A DNA stretch of 7,102 bases from Hyphomonas sp. (GTDB taxonomy: Bacteria > Pseudomonadota > Alphaproteobacteria > Caulobacterales > Hyphomonadaceae), in NCBI GenBank assembly GCA_024743015.1, contig JANSXJ010000188.1, positions 1 to 7,102 on the forward strand. Reading direction: 5' to 3'. The position numbers were made by a program, and so were the translations under genes. The notes under the pieces are model-generated. The model saw nothing but the letters and a program-made list of their open reading frames with translations. It was not told the DNA's origin and did not search any database. Positions 1-6,317 of the stretch are shown here, in pieces (position 1 is the stretch's first letter; every line of letters begins with the position of its first letter).

Positions 1-667
1 CTACCATGACCATAATGGGGCAAAGCGCCGGCCGGAAATCCTGGACAAGCTCGAAAACGGAGCCGCCATCGCTTTGATCAGTGATGCCGGGACGCCGCTC
101 GTCTCCGATCCAGGCTGGAAGCTGTCTCGTGAAGCGCTCGATGCCGGACACCGCGTTTTTCCCGTGCCCGGTGCCTCAGCCTTGCTTGCCGGGCTTGTCG
201 CCAGCGGCTTACCGAGTGATCGGTTCATGTTCTGTGGGTTCTTGCCGCCCAAGACCGGCGCTCGAAAGAAAGCCGCAACAGATCTGGCGAGCGTACCATC
301 GACGCTTGTTTTCTATGAGTCTGGGCCTCGCCTTGCGGAGTCGTTACGTGACCTGGCCGATGTGCTGGGAGACCAGCGGGAAGCCGCGGTCAGCCGGGAG
401 ATAACAAAACTGTTTGAAGAAACGCGGCGCGGGTCTCTCGCAGAGCTCAGCGCCCATTATCTGGAAGCCGGGCCGCCAAAAGGCGAAATCGTTCTTCTGG
501 TTGGACCACCCTTGGAGCAAGAGGTCACGGAAGCTGCGTTGGATGAGGCGATTTTGGCGGCGCTCAAAACACAGTCGGTCAAACAAGCGGCGGCGGAAAT
601 CGCAGAGCATTTAGGACTACCAAAACGGGACGTATATCAGCGCGCACTCGCCTTGAAGCATGGCTAG
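1..667 (+). CDS. rsmI: 16S rRNA (cytidine(1402)-2'-O)-methyltransferase RsmI, 5'-truncated by window edge
   Basis: RsmI uses S-adenosylmethionine to 2'-O-methylate C1402 of 16S rRNA in the ribosomal decoding centre; it is a cytosolic enzyme of the tetrapyrrole-methylase fold. The reading frame is open from base 2 (first codons give YHDHNGAKRRPEIL), so the true start lies upstream. 221 residues are visible against about 286 in E. coli RsmI, so roughly the first 65 are missing. Family signatures seen: YHDHN at the edge, ISDAGTPLVSDPG (bases 77-115), FCGFLPPKTGARKK, FYESGPRL, SREITKLFEE and GEIVLLVGP. The C-terminal tail (QSVKQAAAEIAEHLGLPKRD) is the usual small helical domain. The TTG at 74 lies inside the SDAGTP motif region and is not a start. 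The stop overlaps the next gene by 8 nt, suggesting co-translation with yraN. Identification is secure. Confidence 0.96.
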   Translation, partial: YHDHNGAKRRPEILDKLENGAAIALISDAGTPLVSDPGWKLSREALDAGHRVFPVPGASALLAGLVASGLPSDRFMFCGFLPPKTGARKKAATDLASVPSTLVFYESGPRLAESLRDLADVLGDQREAAVSREITKLFEETRRGSLAELSAHYLEAGPPKGEIVLLVGPPLEQEVTEAALDEAILAALKTQSVKQAAAEIAEHLGLPKRDVYQRALALKHG

Positions 668-1022
668 CCGCAAGCGCAAACAGGCCGAACGGCGCGGCCG
701 ATGGGCGGAACGCTATGCCGGGATCTGGCTACAGGTGCAGGGCTACTCGATCCTTGCCCAGCGCGTCCGCCTGCCGGTCGGCGAAATTGACCTGATCGCC
801 CGGCGCGGGCCCGTTCTCGCCTTCGTGGAGGTCAAACAACGCCGGACTCTGGACGCGGCGCAAAACGCCGTACCGATCAAGTCCTGGCAACGCATCGCCC
901 GGGCCAGTGAAGCCTGGGCCCAGCGCGATGCGCAATACGTGTCAATGGACTGGCGGTATGACCTGGTTGCGATAACCCCGTGGGCGCTGCCAAAACATTA
1001 CAAGGACTTCTGGCGCCCTTGA
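660..1022 (+). CDS. yraN: YraN family protein (UPF0102), putative PD-(D/E)XK nuclease
   Basis: This 120-residue protein belongs to the YraN/UPF0102 family, a small fold related to Holliday-junction resolvases whose cellular role is not established. What shows it: a basic N-terminus (residues 1-18) with E17 in the first helix, then the conserved GEIDLIARR block at 41-49 and FVEVKQR at 55-61. D44, E57 and K59 form the PD-(D/E)XK-type metal-binding and catalytic set, and RYDLVAI (99-105) is the usual C-terminal strand. The length is normal for the family. The ATG at 660 overlaps the rsmI stop (TAG 665-667), which is typical of translational coupling. The product may act on branched or damaged DNA, but this is inferred from fold only. 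Confidence 0.93.
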   Translation: MASRKRKQAERRGRWAERYAGIWLQVQGYSILAQRVRLPVGEIDLIARRGPVLAFVEVKQRRTLDAAQNAVPIKSWQRIARASEAWAQRDAQYVSMDWRYDLVAITPWALPKHYKDFWRP

Positions 1023-1077
1023 TTGATGCCGCAATATCGCCCAATCCCTGTTCTAAATCGCCTGAAGTCAAACCGTT

Positions 1078-1082
1078 GAGGA
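1078..1082 (+). promoter_or_regulatory. Ribosome-binding site fixing the BON lipoprotein start
   Basis: GAGGA lies 8 nt before the ATG at 1091. It decides for this start over the upstream in-frame GTG at 980, which lies inside yraN. Confidence 0.75.
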
Positions 1083-1090
1083 CCCGTCCC

Positions 1091-1741
1091 ATGTTTCGTC
1101 TCGTTGCCAGCCTCAGTCTGATTGCCTTGCTTCCAGCGCTAAGCGGTTGCGCCACTGCAATTGTTGGCGCTGCTGGCGCCACGGCGGTGACCGCCACGCA
1201 GGAGCGATCCTTTGGCGAAGCGCTGGACGACGCGGCGGTCTCCAATGAAATCAAGTCGAAACTGATCGCCAATGGCGGCATGAGCGAGGTTGATGTCGAA
1301 GTTGCCGCCGGGGTGGTCCTGTTGTCCGGACGCGTTTGGACGCCGGAGCTGCGCCTCAAGGCAGAGAGTCTCGCCTGGTCGGTTCGCCGCGCAGACGACG
1401 TTGCGAACGAGATTCGGGTCGAAGCGCCCGGGGGGTTCTTTGCCAACGCCTCCGATGAGCTGATTTCCACACGTGTGCGCGCGCGCCTGCTTGGATCCTC
1501 CTCGGTTCAAGCGAATAATTTCAATGTCGAAACCTATGGCGGCACGGTCTATCTGCTTGGCGTCGCCCGGTCGGCGCGGGAGCTCGAGCAAGCTGCGGAA
1601 GAAGCCAGCAAGGTGGGCGGCGTCAATCAAGTCGTTTCATATGTGCGTCTGCGCAATGACCGCGGCGAAATCGTGCCTTACACGCCTGCACAACCCGCTG
1701 CGGTGGATGCCGGAGAACTGCTTGGTGGCCCCGGCAGCTAG
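1091..1741 (+). CDS. Dual BON-domain outer-membrane lipoprotein, DolP (YraP)-like
   Basis: A 216-residue predicted lipoprotein. Residues 1-20 are a signal peptide with lipobox LSGC, so C20 would be lipidated after signal peptidase II cleavage. An Ala/Gly-rich segment follows, then two BON domains at about 49-112 and 121-188, each with the helix plus GxVxLxG strand pattern (GVVLLSGRV at 74-82, GTVYLLGVA at 151-159). A Pro-rich tail ends the protein. E. coli DolP has the same lipoprotein-BON-BON plan, binds anionic phospholipids and supports outer-membrane integrity. The E. coli dolP gene also lies near yraN and rsmI, so context and architecture agree. I chose the ATG at 1091 because GAGGA at 1078-1082 sits 8 nt upstream and the signal peptide begins there. 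An in-frame GTG at 980 would bury the signal sequence and overlap yraN. Orthology to DolP rather than another BON lipoprotein is likely but unproven. Confidence 0.88.
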   Translation: MFRLVASLSLIALLPALSGCATAIVGAAGATAVTATQERSFGEALDDAAVSNEIKSKLIANGGMSEVDVEVAAGVVLLSGRVWTPELRLKAESLAWSVRRADDVANEIRVEAPGGFFANASDELISTRVRARLLGSSSVQANNFNVETYGGTVYLLGVARSARELEQAAEEASKVGGVNQVVSYVRLRNDRGEIVPYTPAQPAAVDAGELLGGPGS

Positions 1742-1761
1742 ACCAATCCCTTATAATCGCT

Positions 1762-1791
1762 TTGCAATCTCGGCGAGCATCCTCATATAGG
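1762..1791 (+). promoter_or_regulatory. Possible housekeeping promoter for gshB
   Basis: In the 75-nt gap between the BON lipoprotein and gshB, TTGCAA (1762-1767) and TATAGG (1786-1791) are 18 nt apart and match four of six consensus bases each. Transcription would start near 1798, giving a leader of about 20 nt. Such matches are common by chance, so this is a weak call. Confidence 0.3.
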
Positions 1792-1805
1792 CGTCTGCTA
1801 CATTT

Positions 1806-1810
1806 GAGGA
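1806..1810 (+). promoter_or_regulatory. gshB ribosome-binding site
   Basis: GAGGA is 6 nt before the ATG at 1817, a strong and well-spaced Shine-Dalgarno match. Confidence 0.75.
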
Positions 1811-1816
1811 ACCGCC

Positions 1817-2767
1817 ATGACTCTGCGCGTCGCCATCCAAACTGATCCCCTGGAAACCGCGAATGTGGAGTCAAACACCACATTCGCCCTGGCGGAAGCG
1901 GCTCAAAAGATTGGCGCAAAGCTCTTCGAGTACCAACCGGAAAACCTCTCCTATGACGAAGGCCGCGTCACCGCATTTGCACGGCCAATGACCGTTCAGC
2001 GCGTGCCGGGAAACCCTGCAACCTTCATGGATCGGATCACGCTGGACCTGCGCGAGGATGTCGATGTCGTCCTGATGCGCCAGGACCCGCCATTCGACAT
2101 GGCCTACATCACGGCCTGCCATATCCTGGAGCTCCTGAAGCCGGACACGCTGGTGCTGAACGACCCAGAGCATGTGCGTTCCGGCCCGGAAAAGCTGTAT
2201 CCACTGCTGGTTCCCGATTTCATGCCGCCGACTTTGATCTCACGCGACAAAGCCGCCATGGCCGCTTTTCGCGAGACGCACAAAGACGTCATCATCAAGC
2301 CGCTCTACGGCTTCGGCGGCGGTGATGTGTTCCGCGTGAAGCCGGAAGACAGCAATTTCGGACCGCTGATCGATTTGTTCCTGGGGCGAACGCGCGAACC
2401 CCTCATCGCGCAGGCTTTCCTGCCAGCTGTCGCAGAGGGCGATAAACGAATCATCTTGATTGATGGAGACGTGGTGGGCGGGTTCAATCGTGTCCCCATG
2501 AAGGGTCATGCGCGCTCCAATCTTGCTGTTGGTGGAACTGCCGAACCGAGCGATCTCAGCGAGGCCGATCTCGCCATCTGCGCCGCAATCGGCCCGCACT
2601 TAAAGGCGCGTGGACAGGTCTTGGTCGGCATTGATGTGATCGGCGGACGCCTGACAGAGGTCAACAACACGTCGCCCACCGGCGTTCAACAGGTTCGTGA
2701 CTTTACAGGACGCGATCCAGCGGCGATGTTTTGGAACGTTGTGCAAGACAAGCTTGCCAACACCTAG
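1817..2767 (+). CDS. gshB: Glutathione synthase (ATP-grasp)
   Basis: GshB joins gamma-glutamylcysteine to glycine with ATP hydrolysis, the last step of glutathione synthesis, in the cytosol. The 316-residue product has the length of the E. coli enzyme and aligns with it almost without gaps in the C-terminal half. Signatures: MRQDPPFDMAYITACHILE (87-105) of the N-terminal domain, EKLYPLLVPDFMP (125-137), the ATP-grasp glycine-rich segment VIIKPLYGFGGGDVFRV (158-174), AQAFLPAVAEGDKR (198-211) and LTEVNNTSPTG (279-289), with E281 and N283 as metal ligands. The flexible loop (226-241) keeps R233 but has Thr at 241, where E. coli has Arg. The start is well supported: GAGGA at 1806-1810, 6 nt before the ATG. 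It is probably cotranscribed with the small gene 28 nt downstream. Confidence 0.97.
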   Translation: MTLRVAIQTDPLETANVESNTTFALAEAAQKIGAKLFEYQPENLSYDEGRVTAFARPMTVQRVPGNPATFMDRITLDLREDVDVVLMRQDPPFDMAYITACHILELLKPDTLVLNDPEHVRSGPEKLYPLLVPDFMPPTLISRDKAAMAAFRETHKDVIIKPLYGFGGGDVFRVKPEDSNFGPLIDLFLGRTREPLIAQAFLPAVAEGDKRIILIDGDVVGGFNRVPMKGHARSNLAVGGTAEPSDLSEADLAICAAIGPHLKARGQVLVGIDVIGGRLTEVNNTSPTGVQQVRDFTGRDPAAMFWNVVQDKLANT

Positions 2768-2783
2768 CGTGACGGCCAAAAAT

Positions 2784-2787
2784 GGAG
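2784..2787 (+). promoter_or_regulatory. Ribosome-binding site deciding between two close ATGs
   Basis: GGAG lies only 2 nt before the ATG at 2790 but 8 nt before the ATG at 2796 (sequence ATGAAAATGAAA). The spacing favours the second ATG as the main start of the small secreted protein. Confidence 0.6.
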
Positions 2788-2795
2788 CCATGAAA

Positions 2796-3179
2796 ATGAA
2801 AGCTCTTTCTATCGTATCGATCCTCGCTCTCGCGGCTGCTGGCACGGCGTGCTCGCAAGCCAGCGATCAGGACGCTGAGAAACCCGTAACAGTTGCAGAA
2901 ACCGAAACTGCAGCGGCGCCTGAAGTCGACATGTCCGGGTTCAATCTCGGTCTGCCAACTGAAATGGAAGCGCCTGCACCGACACCGGCTGGCGAGTTTA
3001 ATCTGGGTCTCGAGAGCGCGGCAACGTCTAGCACCGACGGGTTTAATCTGGGGACGGATCTCGGTGCCTCGTCCGGCCTGGAAAGTATTCCAGAGATCGG
3101 CGCAAGTATTGCTGAAGAACCAACTGAGGAAGCACCTCTGCCGCCTGTTGATGACGAGCCAGTTATTCGCCTCGATTAA
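2796..3179 (+). CDS. Small acidic secreted protein, probable lipoprotein, with three FNLG repeats; function unknown
   Basis: I do not recognise this 127-residue protein. It starts with a clear export signal (MK, then hydrophobic residues 3-15). C19 in GTAC may be a lipidation site, but the lipobox is poor (G at -3, T at -2), so ordinary signal peptidase cleavage is possible. The mature part is low-complexity and rich in Glu, Asp, Ala, Pro, Thr and Ser, with almost no basic residues, so it is probably disordered. It contains three copies of a short motif, (G/E)FNLG, with FNLG at residues 49-52, 68-71 and 83-86, and ends in PVIRLD. The gene lies 28 nt after gshB, suggesting cotranscription. An ATG at 2790 would add two residues; the ribosome-binding site favours 2796. 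It could be a periplasmic or outer-membrane linker protein or a binding partner displaying short linear motifs, but nothing in the sequence identifies a partner. Confidence 0.75.
   Translation: MKALSIVSILALAAAGTACSQASDQDAEKPVTVAETETAAAPEVDMSGFNLGLPTEMEAPAPTPAGEFNLGLESAATSSTDGFNLGTDLGASSGLESIPEIGASIAEEPTEEAPLPPVDDEPVIRLD
2940..3053 (+). repeat. Three FNLG-coding repeats within the small secreted protein
   Basis: Near-identical units coding for (G/E)FNLG, with FNLG starting at 2940, 2997 and 3042 (57 and 45 nt apart). The codons vary (TTC/TTT, CTC/CTG, GGT/GGG) while the amino acids stay constant. This points to selection at protein level rather than a recent DNA duplication. Confidence 0.7.
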
Positions 3180-3190
3180 AATATAAAAAC

Positions 3191-3205
3191 GTTCTTTATT
3201 TGTTC
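3191..3205 (+). promoter_or_regulatory. LexA (SOS) box, alphaproteobacterial type GTTC-N7-GTTC
   Basis: GTTC at 3191-3194 and GTTC at 3202-3205 are separated by exactly 7 bases (TTTATTT). This is the direct-repeat LexA operator known from alphaproteobacteria, and the AT-rich spacer is typical. It sits in the intergenic gap, 40 nt before the comM/yifB ATG. I found no second copy of this pattern when scanning the other GTTC sites I noticed in the window. LexA binding here would repress comM, and through operon structure the kinase and permease downstream, until DNA damage. Confidence 0.75.
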
Positions 3206-3228
3206 TTTGCTTTCTGTTACTTTAACGT
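3200..3228 (+). promoter_or_regulatory. Candidate promoter of comM overlapping the LexA box
   Basis: TTGTTC (3200-3205) and TAACGT (3223-3228) are 17 nt apart. Each matches the consensus only weakly, but the -35 element would coincide with the second LexA half-site, as expected for a repressed promoter. The surrounding gap 3180-3245 is strikingly AT-rich compared with the flanking genes. The exact elements are uncertain. Confidence 0.35.
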
Positions 3229-3232
3229 AAAG
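3220..3232. repeat. Short perfect inverted repeat before the comM start
   Basis: CTTTA-ACG-TAAAG is a perfect 5-bp inverted repeat with a 3-nt centre, placed between the LexA box and the Shine-Dalgarno sequence. It is too short for a terminator. It could be an operator or chance. Confidence 0.3.
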
Positions 3233-3233
3233 C

Positions 3234-3239
3234 AAGGAA
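3234..3239 (+). promoter_or_regulatory. comM/yifB ribosome-binding site
   Basis: AAGGAA is 6 nt before the ATG at 3246 and supports that start. Confidence 0.7.
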
Positions 3240-3245
3240 TACAAT

Positions 3246-4793
3246 ATGGTCGCGCGCGTTACGACGTTTGCATTTGAAGGCATTGCCGCCAACCCGGTCG
3301 ACGTCCAGGTCCACATGGCGGGCGGTAGCCAACCCGCCTTCATGATTGTTGGTTTGCCGGACAAGGCAGTTGCAGAGAGTCGCGAGCGGGTACGCGCTGC
3401 CTTCAGCGCGATCGGGCTGGCATTGCCGCCGAAACGCATCACCGTAAATCTCTCACCGGCTGACCTGCCGAAAGAAGGCAGTCACTACGACTTACCGATT
3501 GCGCTTGGCGTTCTCGCGATCATGGGCATCCTGTCTCCAGATGCGTTGGACGGACATGCCGCGATAGGAGAATTGTCGCTTGATGGACGACTGGAATCCA
3601 CGATTGGCGTGCTCCCCGCAGCCATGCGGGCGCTTGATCAGGGTCTACGATTGATCTGCCCTTATGTCTGCGGACCTGAGGCGGCCTGGGCGGGTGATGG
3701 AAACCTCGCCGCGCCGGATCTGATCAGCCTGATCAATCATTTCAGCGGACGCACGCCGCTCTCGTGTCCACCGCCCGGCGAACTGGCGCTCCCGGATGAG
3801 CCGCTCGATCTGAAAGAGGTGAAAGGCCAGGACGGTGCGAAGCGCGTTCTCGAAATTGCAGCGGCGGGTGGCCACAATCTTCTATTCTGCGGGCCACCAG
3901 GATCGGGCAAGTCCATGCTCGCGAAACGCCTGCCCGGCCTGTTGCCGGAACTCTCGGCGAAAGAATTGCTGGAAGCGTCGCAGATCCAGTCTGTGGCTGG
4001 CCTGCTGGAACGCGGCCAATTATCGCGCGCGCGCCCGTTTCGCGCGCCGCATCATTCGGCCTCAATGGCAGCATTGGTGGGCGGCGGCATCCGCGCCCGC
4101 CCGGGAGAAATTTCACTGGCCCACCACGGCGTTCTATTCCTCGATGAGTTGCCCGAATTCTCCAGCCAGGCGCTGGATAGCCTGAGGCAACCGCTTGAGG
4201 ATGGTGAGGTGACGATTTCTCGGGCCAATCGACACGTAAAATACCCGGCAAGGTTTCAGCTGATCGCGGCGATGAATCCGTGTCGTTGCGGTGGAGGCGG
4301 CGGCGAAGCGCAATGCCGCAAGGGACCGCGCTGCGCTGCGCATTACCAGGCGCGCCTGTCCGGTCCGTTCCTGGACCGCATGGACTTGTTCTATGACACG
4401 CCCGCAGTCACCGCTGTGGATTTGACCTTACCACCGCCGAGCGAAGGCAGCTCAGAGGTCGCGACGCGCGTCGCCGCCGCCCGGTCCCGGCAAAGTGAGC
4501 GATACGATGGCGCAGGTCCACAACGCCGGCTTTTGAACGTCGATGCGACGGGAGAGGATCTGGACAAACATGCCACGCCAGATGCGGCGGGCCAGGCCCT
4601 CATCGCCGATGCCGCCGACACATTTCGGCTCTCTGCACGCGCTTACCACCGGGTGCTGAAAGTCGCGCGCACCATCGCTGACCTCGAAGGCTCTGATACG
4701 GTCCGTCGCCTGCATGTCGCAGAGGCGCTGTCATACCGGCGAAGAGCGGCTGAAGAGGCCAACACCGCGCGATCCGGTGCCCTCGCGCAATAG
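3246..4793 (+). CDS. comM: YifB/ComM family Mg-chelatase-like AAA+ ATPase
   Basis: A 515-residue member of the YifB/ComM family (E. coli YifB is about 506). ComM in naturally transformable bacteria is a hexameric helicase that drives branch migration when incoming DNA is integrated. Many non-competent bacteria carry it too, where its role is unclear. Domains: an N-terminal Lon-like ChlI domain (about 20-145; NLSPADLPKEGSHYDLPIAL at 68-87, AIGELSLDGRL at 106-116), the AAA+ core (about 188-395) and a C-terminal helical Mg_chelatase_C domain (about 405-502). The Walker A motif is GPPGSGKS (216-223) and Walker B is GVLFLDELPEF (295-305). The family block RPFRAPHHSAS is at 263-273, and SGPFLDRMD (372-380) carries a conserved Arg. 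Cysteines 346, 348, 357 and 363 may bind a metal. The gene follows a LexA box, so damage induction is likely. The product is not a true magnesium chelatase subunit: no tetrapyrrole genes are nearby. Confidence 0.95.
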   Translation: MVARVTTFAFEGIAANPVDVQVHMAGGSQPAFMIVGLPDKAVAESRERVRAAFSAIGLALPPKRITVNLSPADLPKEGSHYDLPIALGVLAIMGILSPDALDGHAAIGELSLDGRLESTIGVLPAAMRALDQGLRLICPYVCGPEAAWAGDGNLAAPDLISLINHFSGRTPLSCPPPGELALPDEPLDLKEVKGQDGAKRVLEIAAAGGHNLLFCGPPGSGKSMLAKRLPGLLPELSAKELLEASQIQSVAGLLERGQLSRARPFRAPHHSASMAALVGGGIRARPGEISLAHHGVLFLDELPEFSSQALDSLRQPLEDGEVTISRANRHVKYPARFQLIAAMNPCRCGGGGGEAQCRKGPRCAAHYQARLSGPFLDRMDLFYDTPAVTAVDLTLPPPSEGSSEVATRVAAARSRQSERYDGAGPQRRLLNVDATGEDLDKHATPDAAGQALIADAADTFRLSARAYHRVLKVARTIADLEGSDTVRRLHVAEALSYRRRAAEEANTARSGALAQ

Positions 4794-4817
4794 TTCTGCC
4801 TATTAAGCAAATCCTCA

Positions 4818-6317
4818 ATGCCTTGTGGCATAGAAAGGAAAATGAACGAAGAAGATCCAAAGCTGAGCCCGGAGCAGACTTTTCTGGCCACCGCGAGCCA
4901 TGAGATTCGCACGCCGCTGAATGGCATTCTCGGCACGGTTTCCCTGTTACTGGAAACCGAGCTCAGCCCAGCCCAGCGGGAATATGCGGACGCCATCCGA
5001 AACTCTGGAGAGCGGCTGCTCGATCTGCTCAATAATGTGCTGGATTTCGCCCGCCTGGATACCGGCGAAATCGAACTTGCCGCTGAAGTGTTCCGTCCCA
5101 CCGCCCTCGCCCGAGAGGTGGTTGAACTGCTCTCACCTCGCGCCCATGCCCGCGGCCTGGATATCGCGCTGCGGTGCCACGCTGATCGGGCCCTGACACT
5201 GAAAGGCGACGCCGGAAAAACGCGGCAGATTCTTTTCAACCTGATCGGCAACGCTCTGAAATTTACCGATGAAGGCTCCATTCTCGTCGATCTCGCCTAC
5301 GAGGACGGAAACCTCGTTCTCGACATCTACGATACCGGCCCCGGAATATCAGCCGAAGATCAGATCAGTTTGTTCCAGGCCTTTCAACAGGTCAGCCACA
5401 CCGACACCCAGAAGGATGGCGGCGTCGGTCTTGGCCTGGCCATTGTAAGCCGCATCTGCGACGCACTGGGCGGAAAGGTCTCGATCTCAAGCGCTGTCGG
5501 TCTCGGCACGCGCTTTCGGGTCACGCTGCCATTCGAAGCACAGAAATCGGAAGCCTATCTTGCCGCCAATGACGCCATTCAAGGGCGCGTTATTCTCGTT
5601 GGACTGCCTGCGGCCACCACGCTGTCCGCGTCGGCCTCCTTGCTCCAGGCCGGAGCCGAGGTGCTCAATATTCTGCCACCAAGTGAGGCCTTGAAGCTGC
5701 ACTCCGATCTCATTCTCGCCAGCGCCGCCTTGCCCGAAGACACGCTGCGCGCGCTGTGCAATACCGCACCGGTCCTCATCGTCCTTCGCCCCGAAGACCG
5801 GGCGGAGATGCCGCGCTTCCGAACCCTCGGCGCTGCCGGATGGATGGTCCGCCCATTGCGCGCCAAGTCTTTAATCGAGCGGGCTGGCCTCGCCATATCC
5901 GGCATGGACGCAACGGAATCCGACACCCCGGAAGCCGGACACGGCCATGTGCTGATCGCCGATGACAATCCGATTAATGCCCTGATTGCGCGGCGTGCCA
6001 TGGAATCGTCAGGATTCACAACCACGGTGGCGACAACTGGACGCGAAGCCCTCGACGCGGTTGAGCAAATCAGTCCAGACTTGGTGTTGATGGATCTCAG
6101 GATGCCGATCATGGATGGATTTGAAGCGACGAAAGCCCTCCGCGCAGCCGGACATACGGTGCCGGTGATTGCTGTGTCGGCAGAGATTAATCCTGAAATC
6201 GAGCGCCGCGCCCGCGATGCCGGCGCCAATGGCGTCGCTGCCAAACCCCTCGACGCCGAAGCACTGCGCCAATTGGCTCTGAAATGGACCACCCAAACCA
6301 GAGCAGGCGCCGCGTGA
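4818..6317 (+). CDS. Soluble hybrid histidine kinase, ShkA-like (DHp-CA-pseudoreceiver-receiver)
   Basis: A 499-residue cytosolic kinase with no membrane segment and almost no N-terminal input domain. In order: the DHp domain (about 20-85) with phosphoacceptor H28 in SHEIRTPLNG; the ATP-binding CA domain (about 125-240) with N-box NLIGNALKFT (141-150), DTGPGI (172-177) and GGVGLGLAI (201-209); a degenerate receiver (about 256-360); a linker; and a canonical receiver (377-490) with acidic pair D382/D383, phosphoacceptor D426 in LMDLRMP, S454 and K476. Caulobacter ShkA has the same plan: its pseudoreceiver binds c-di-GMP and releases an autoinhibited kinase that feeds the ShpA-TacA phosphorelay. 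Orthology is my inference. The start is uncertain: the ATG at 4818 has no clear ribosome site, while the ATG at 4842 has AAGGA only 2 nt upstream, which is too close. The gene lies 24 nt after comM, in the same reading frame behind a TAG stop, so cotranscription is likely. Confidence 0.9.
   Translation: MPCGIERKMNEEDPKLSPEQTFLATASHEIRTPLNGILGTVSLLLETELSPAQREYADAIRNSGERLLDLLNNVLDFARLDTGEIELAAEVFRPTALAREVVELLSPRAHARGLDIALRCHADRALTLKGDAGKTRQILFNLIGNALKFTDEGSILVDLAYEDGNLVLDIYDTGPGISAEDQISLFQAFQQVSHTDTQKDGGVGLGLAIVSRICDALGGKVSISSAVGLGTRFRVTLPFEAQKSEAYLAANDAIQGRVILVGLPAATTLSASASLLQAGAEVLNILPPSEALKLHSDLILASAALPEDTLRALCNTAPVLIVLRPEDRAEMPRFRTLGAAGWMVRPLRAKSLIERAGLAISGMDATESDTPEAGHGHVLIADDNPINALIARRAMESSGFTTTVATTGREALDAVEQISPDLVLMDLRMPIMDGFEATKALRAAGHTVPVIAVSAEINPEIERRARDAGANGVAAKPLDAEALRQLALKWTTQTRAGAA

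Noticed and set aside
980..1090. N-terminal extension of the BON lipoprotein from GTG 980
   Set aside because: It would overlap yraN and push the signal peptide and lipobox 37 residues inside the protein; ATG 1091 has a good ribosome site.
877..1470. 197-codon minus-strand open frame over the yraN/BON region
   Set aside because: Antisense to conserved domains, with no family motif and no convincing ribosome site noticed.
3177..3215. Rho-independent terminator after the FNLG protein
   Set aside because: The T-rich stretch has no GC-rich stem before it, so a terminator cannot be supported.
4021..4052. CG-dinucleotide-rich run resembling a simple repeat
   Set aside because: It encodes the conserved ComM block RARPFRAPHH; the composition follows from Arg/Ala/Pro codons.
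4791..4817. Possible comM-kinase fusion by stop readthrough, since both share one frame
   Set aside because: A normal TAG ends comM at a family-typical length, and nine codons without a stop between two genes is easily coincidental.
4643..5281. 212-codon minus-strand open frame across the comM/kinase junction
   Set aside because: Low-complexity Ser/Arg-rich product antisense to two confidently identified genes; a shadow frame.
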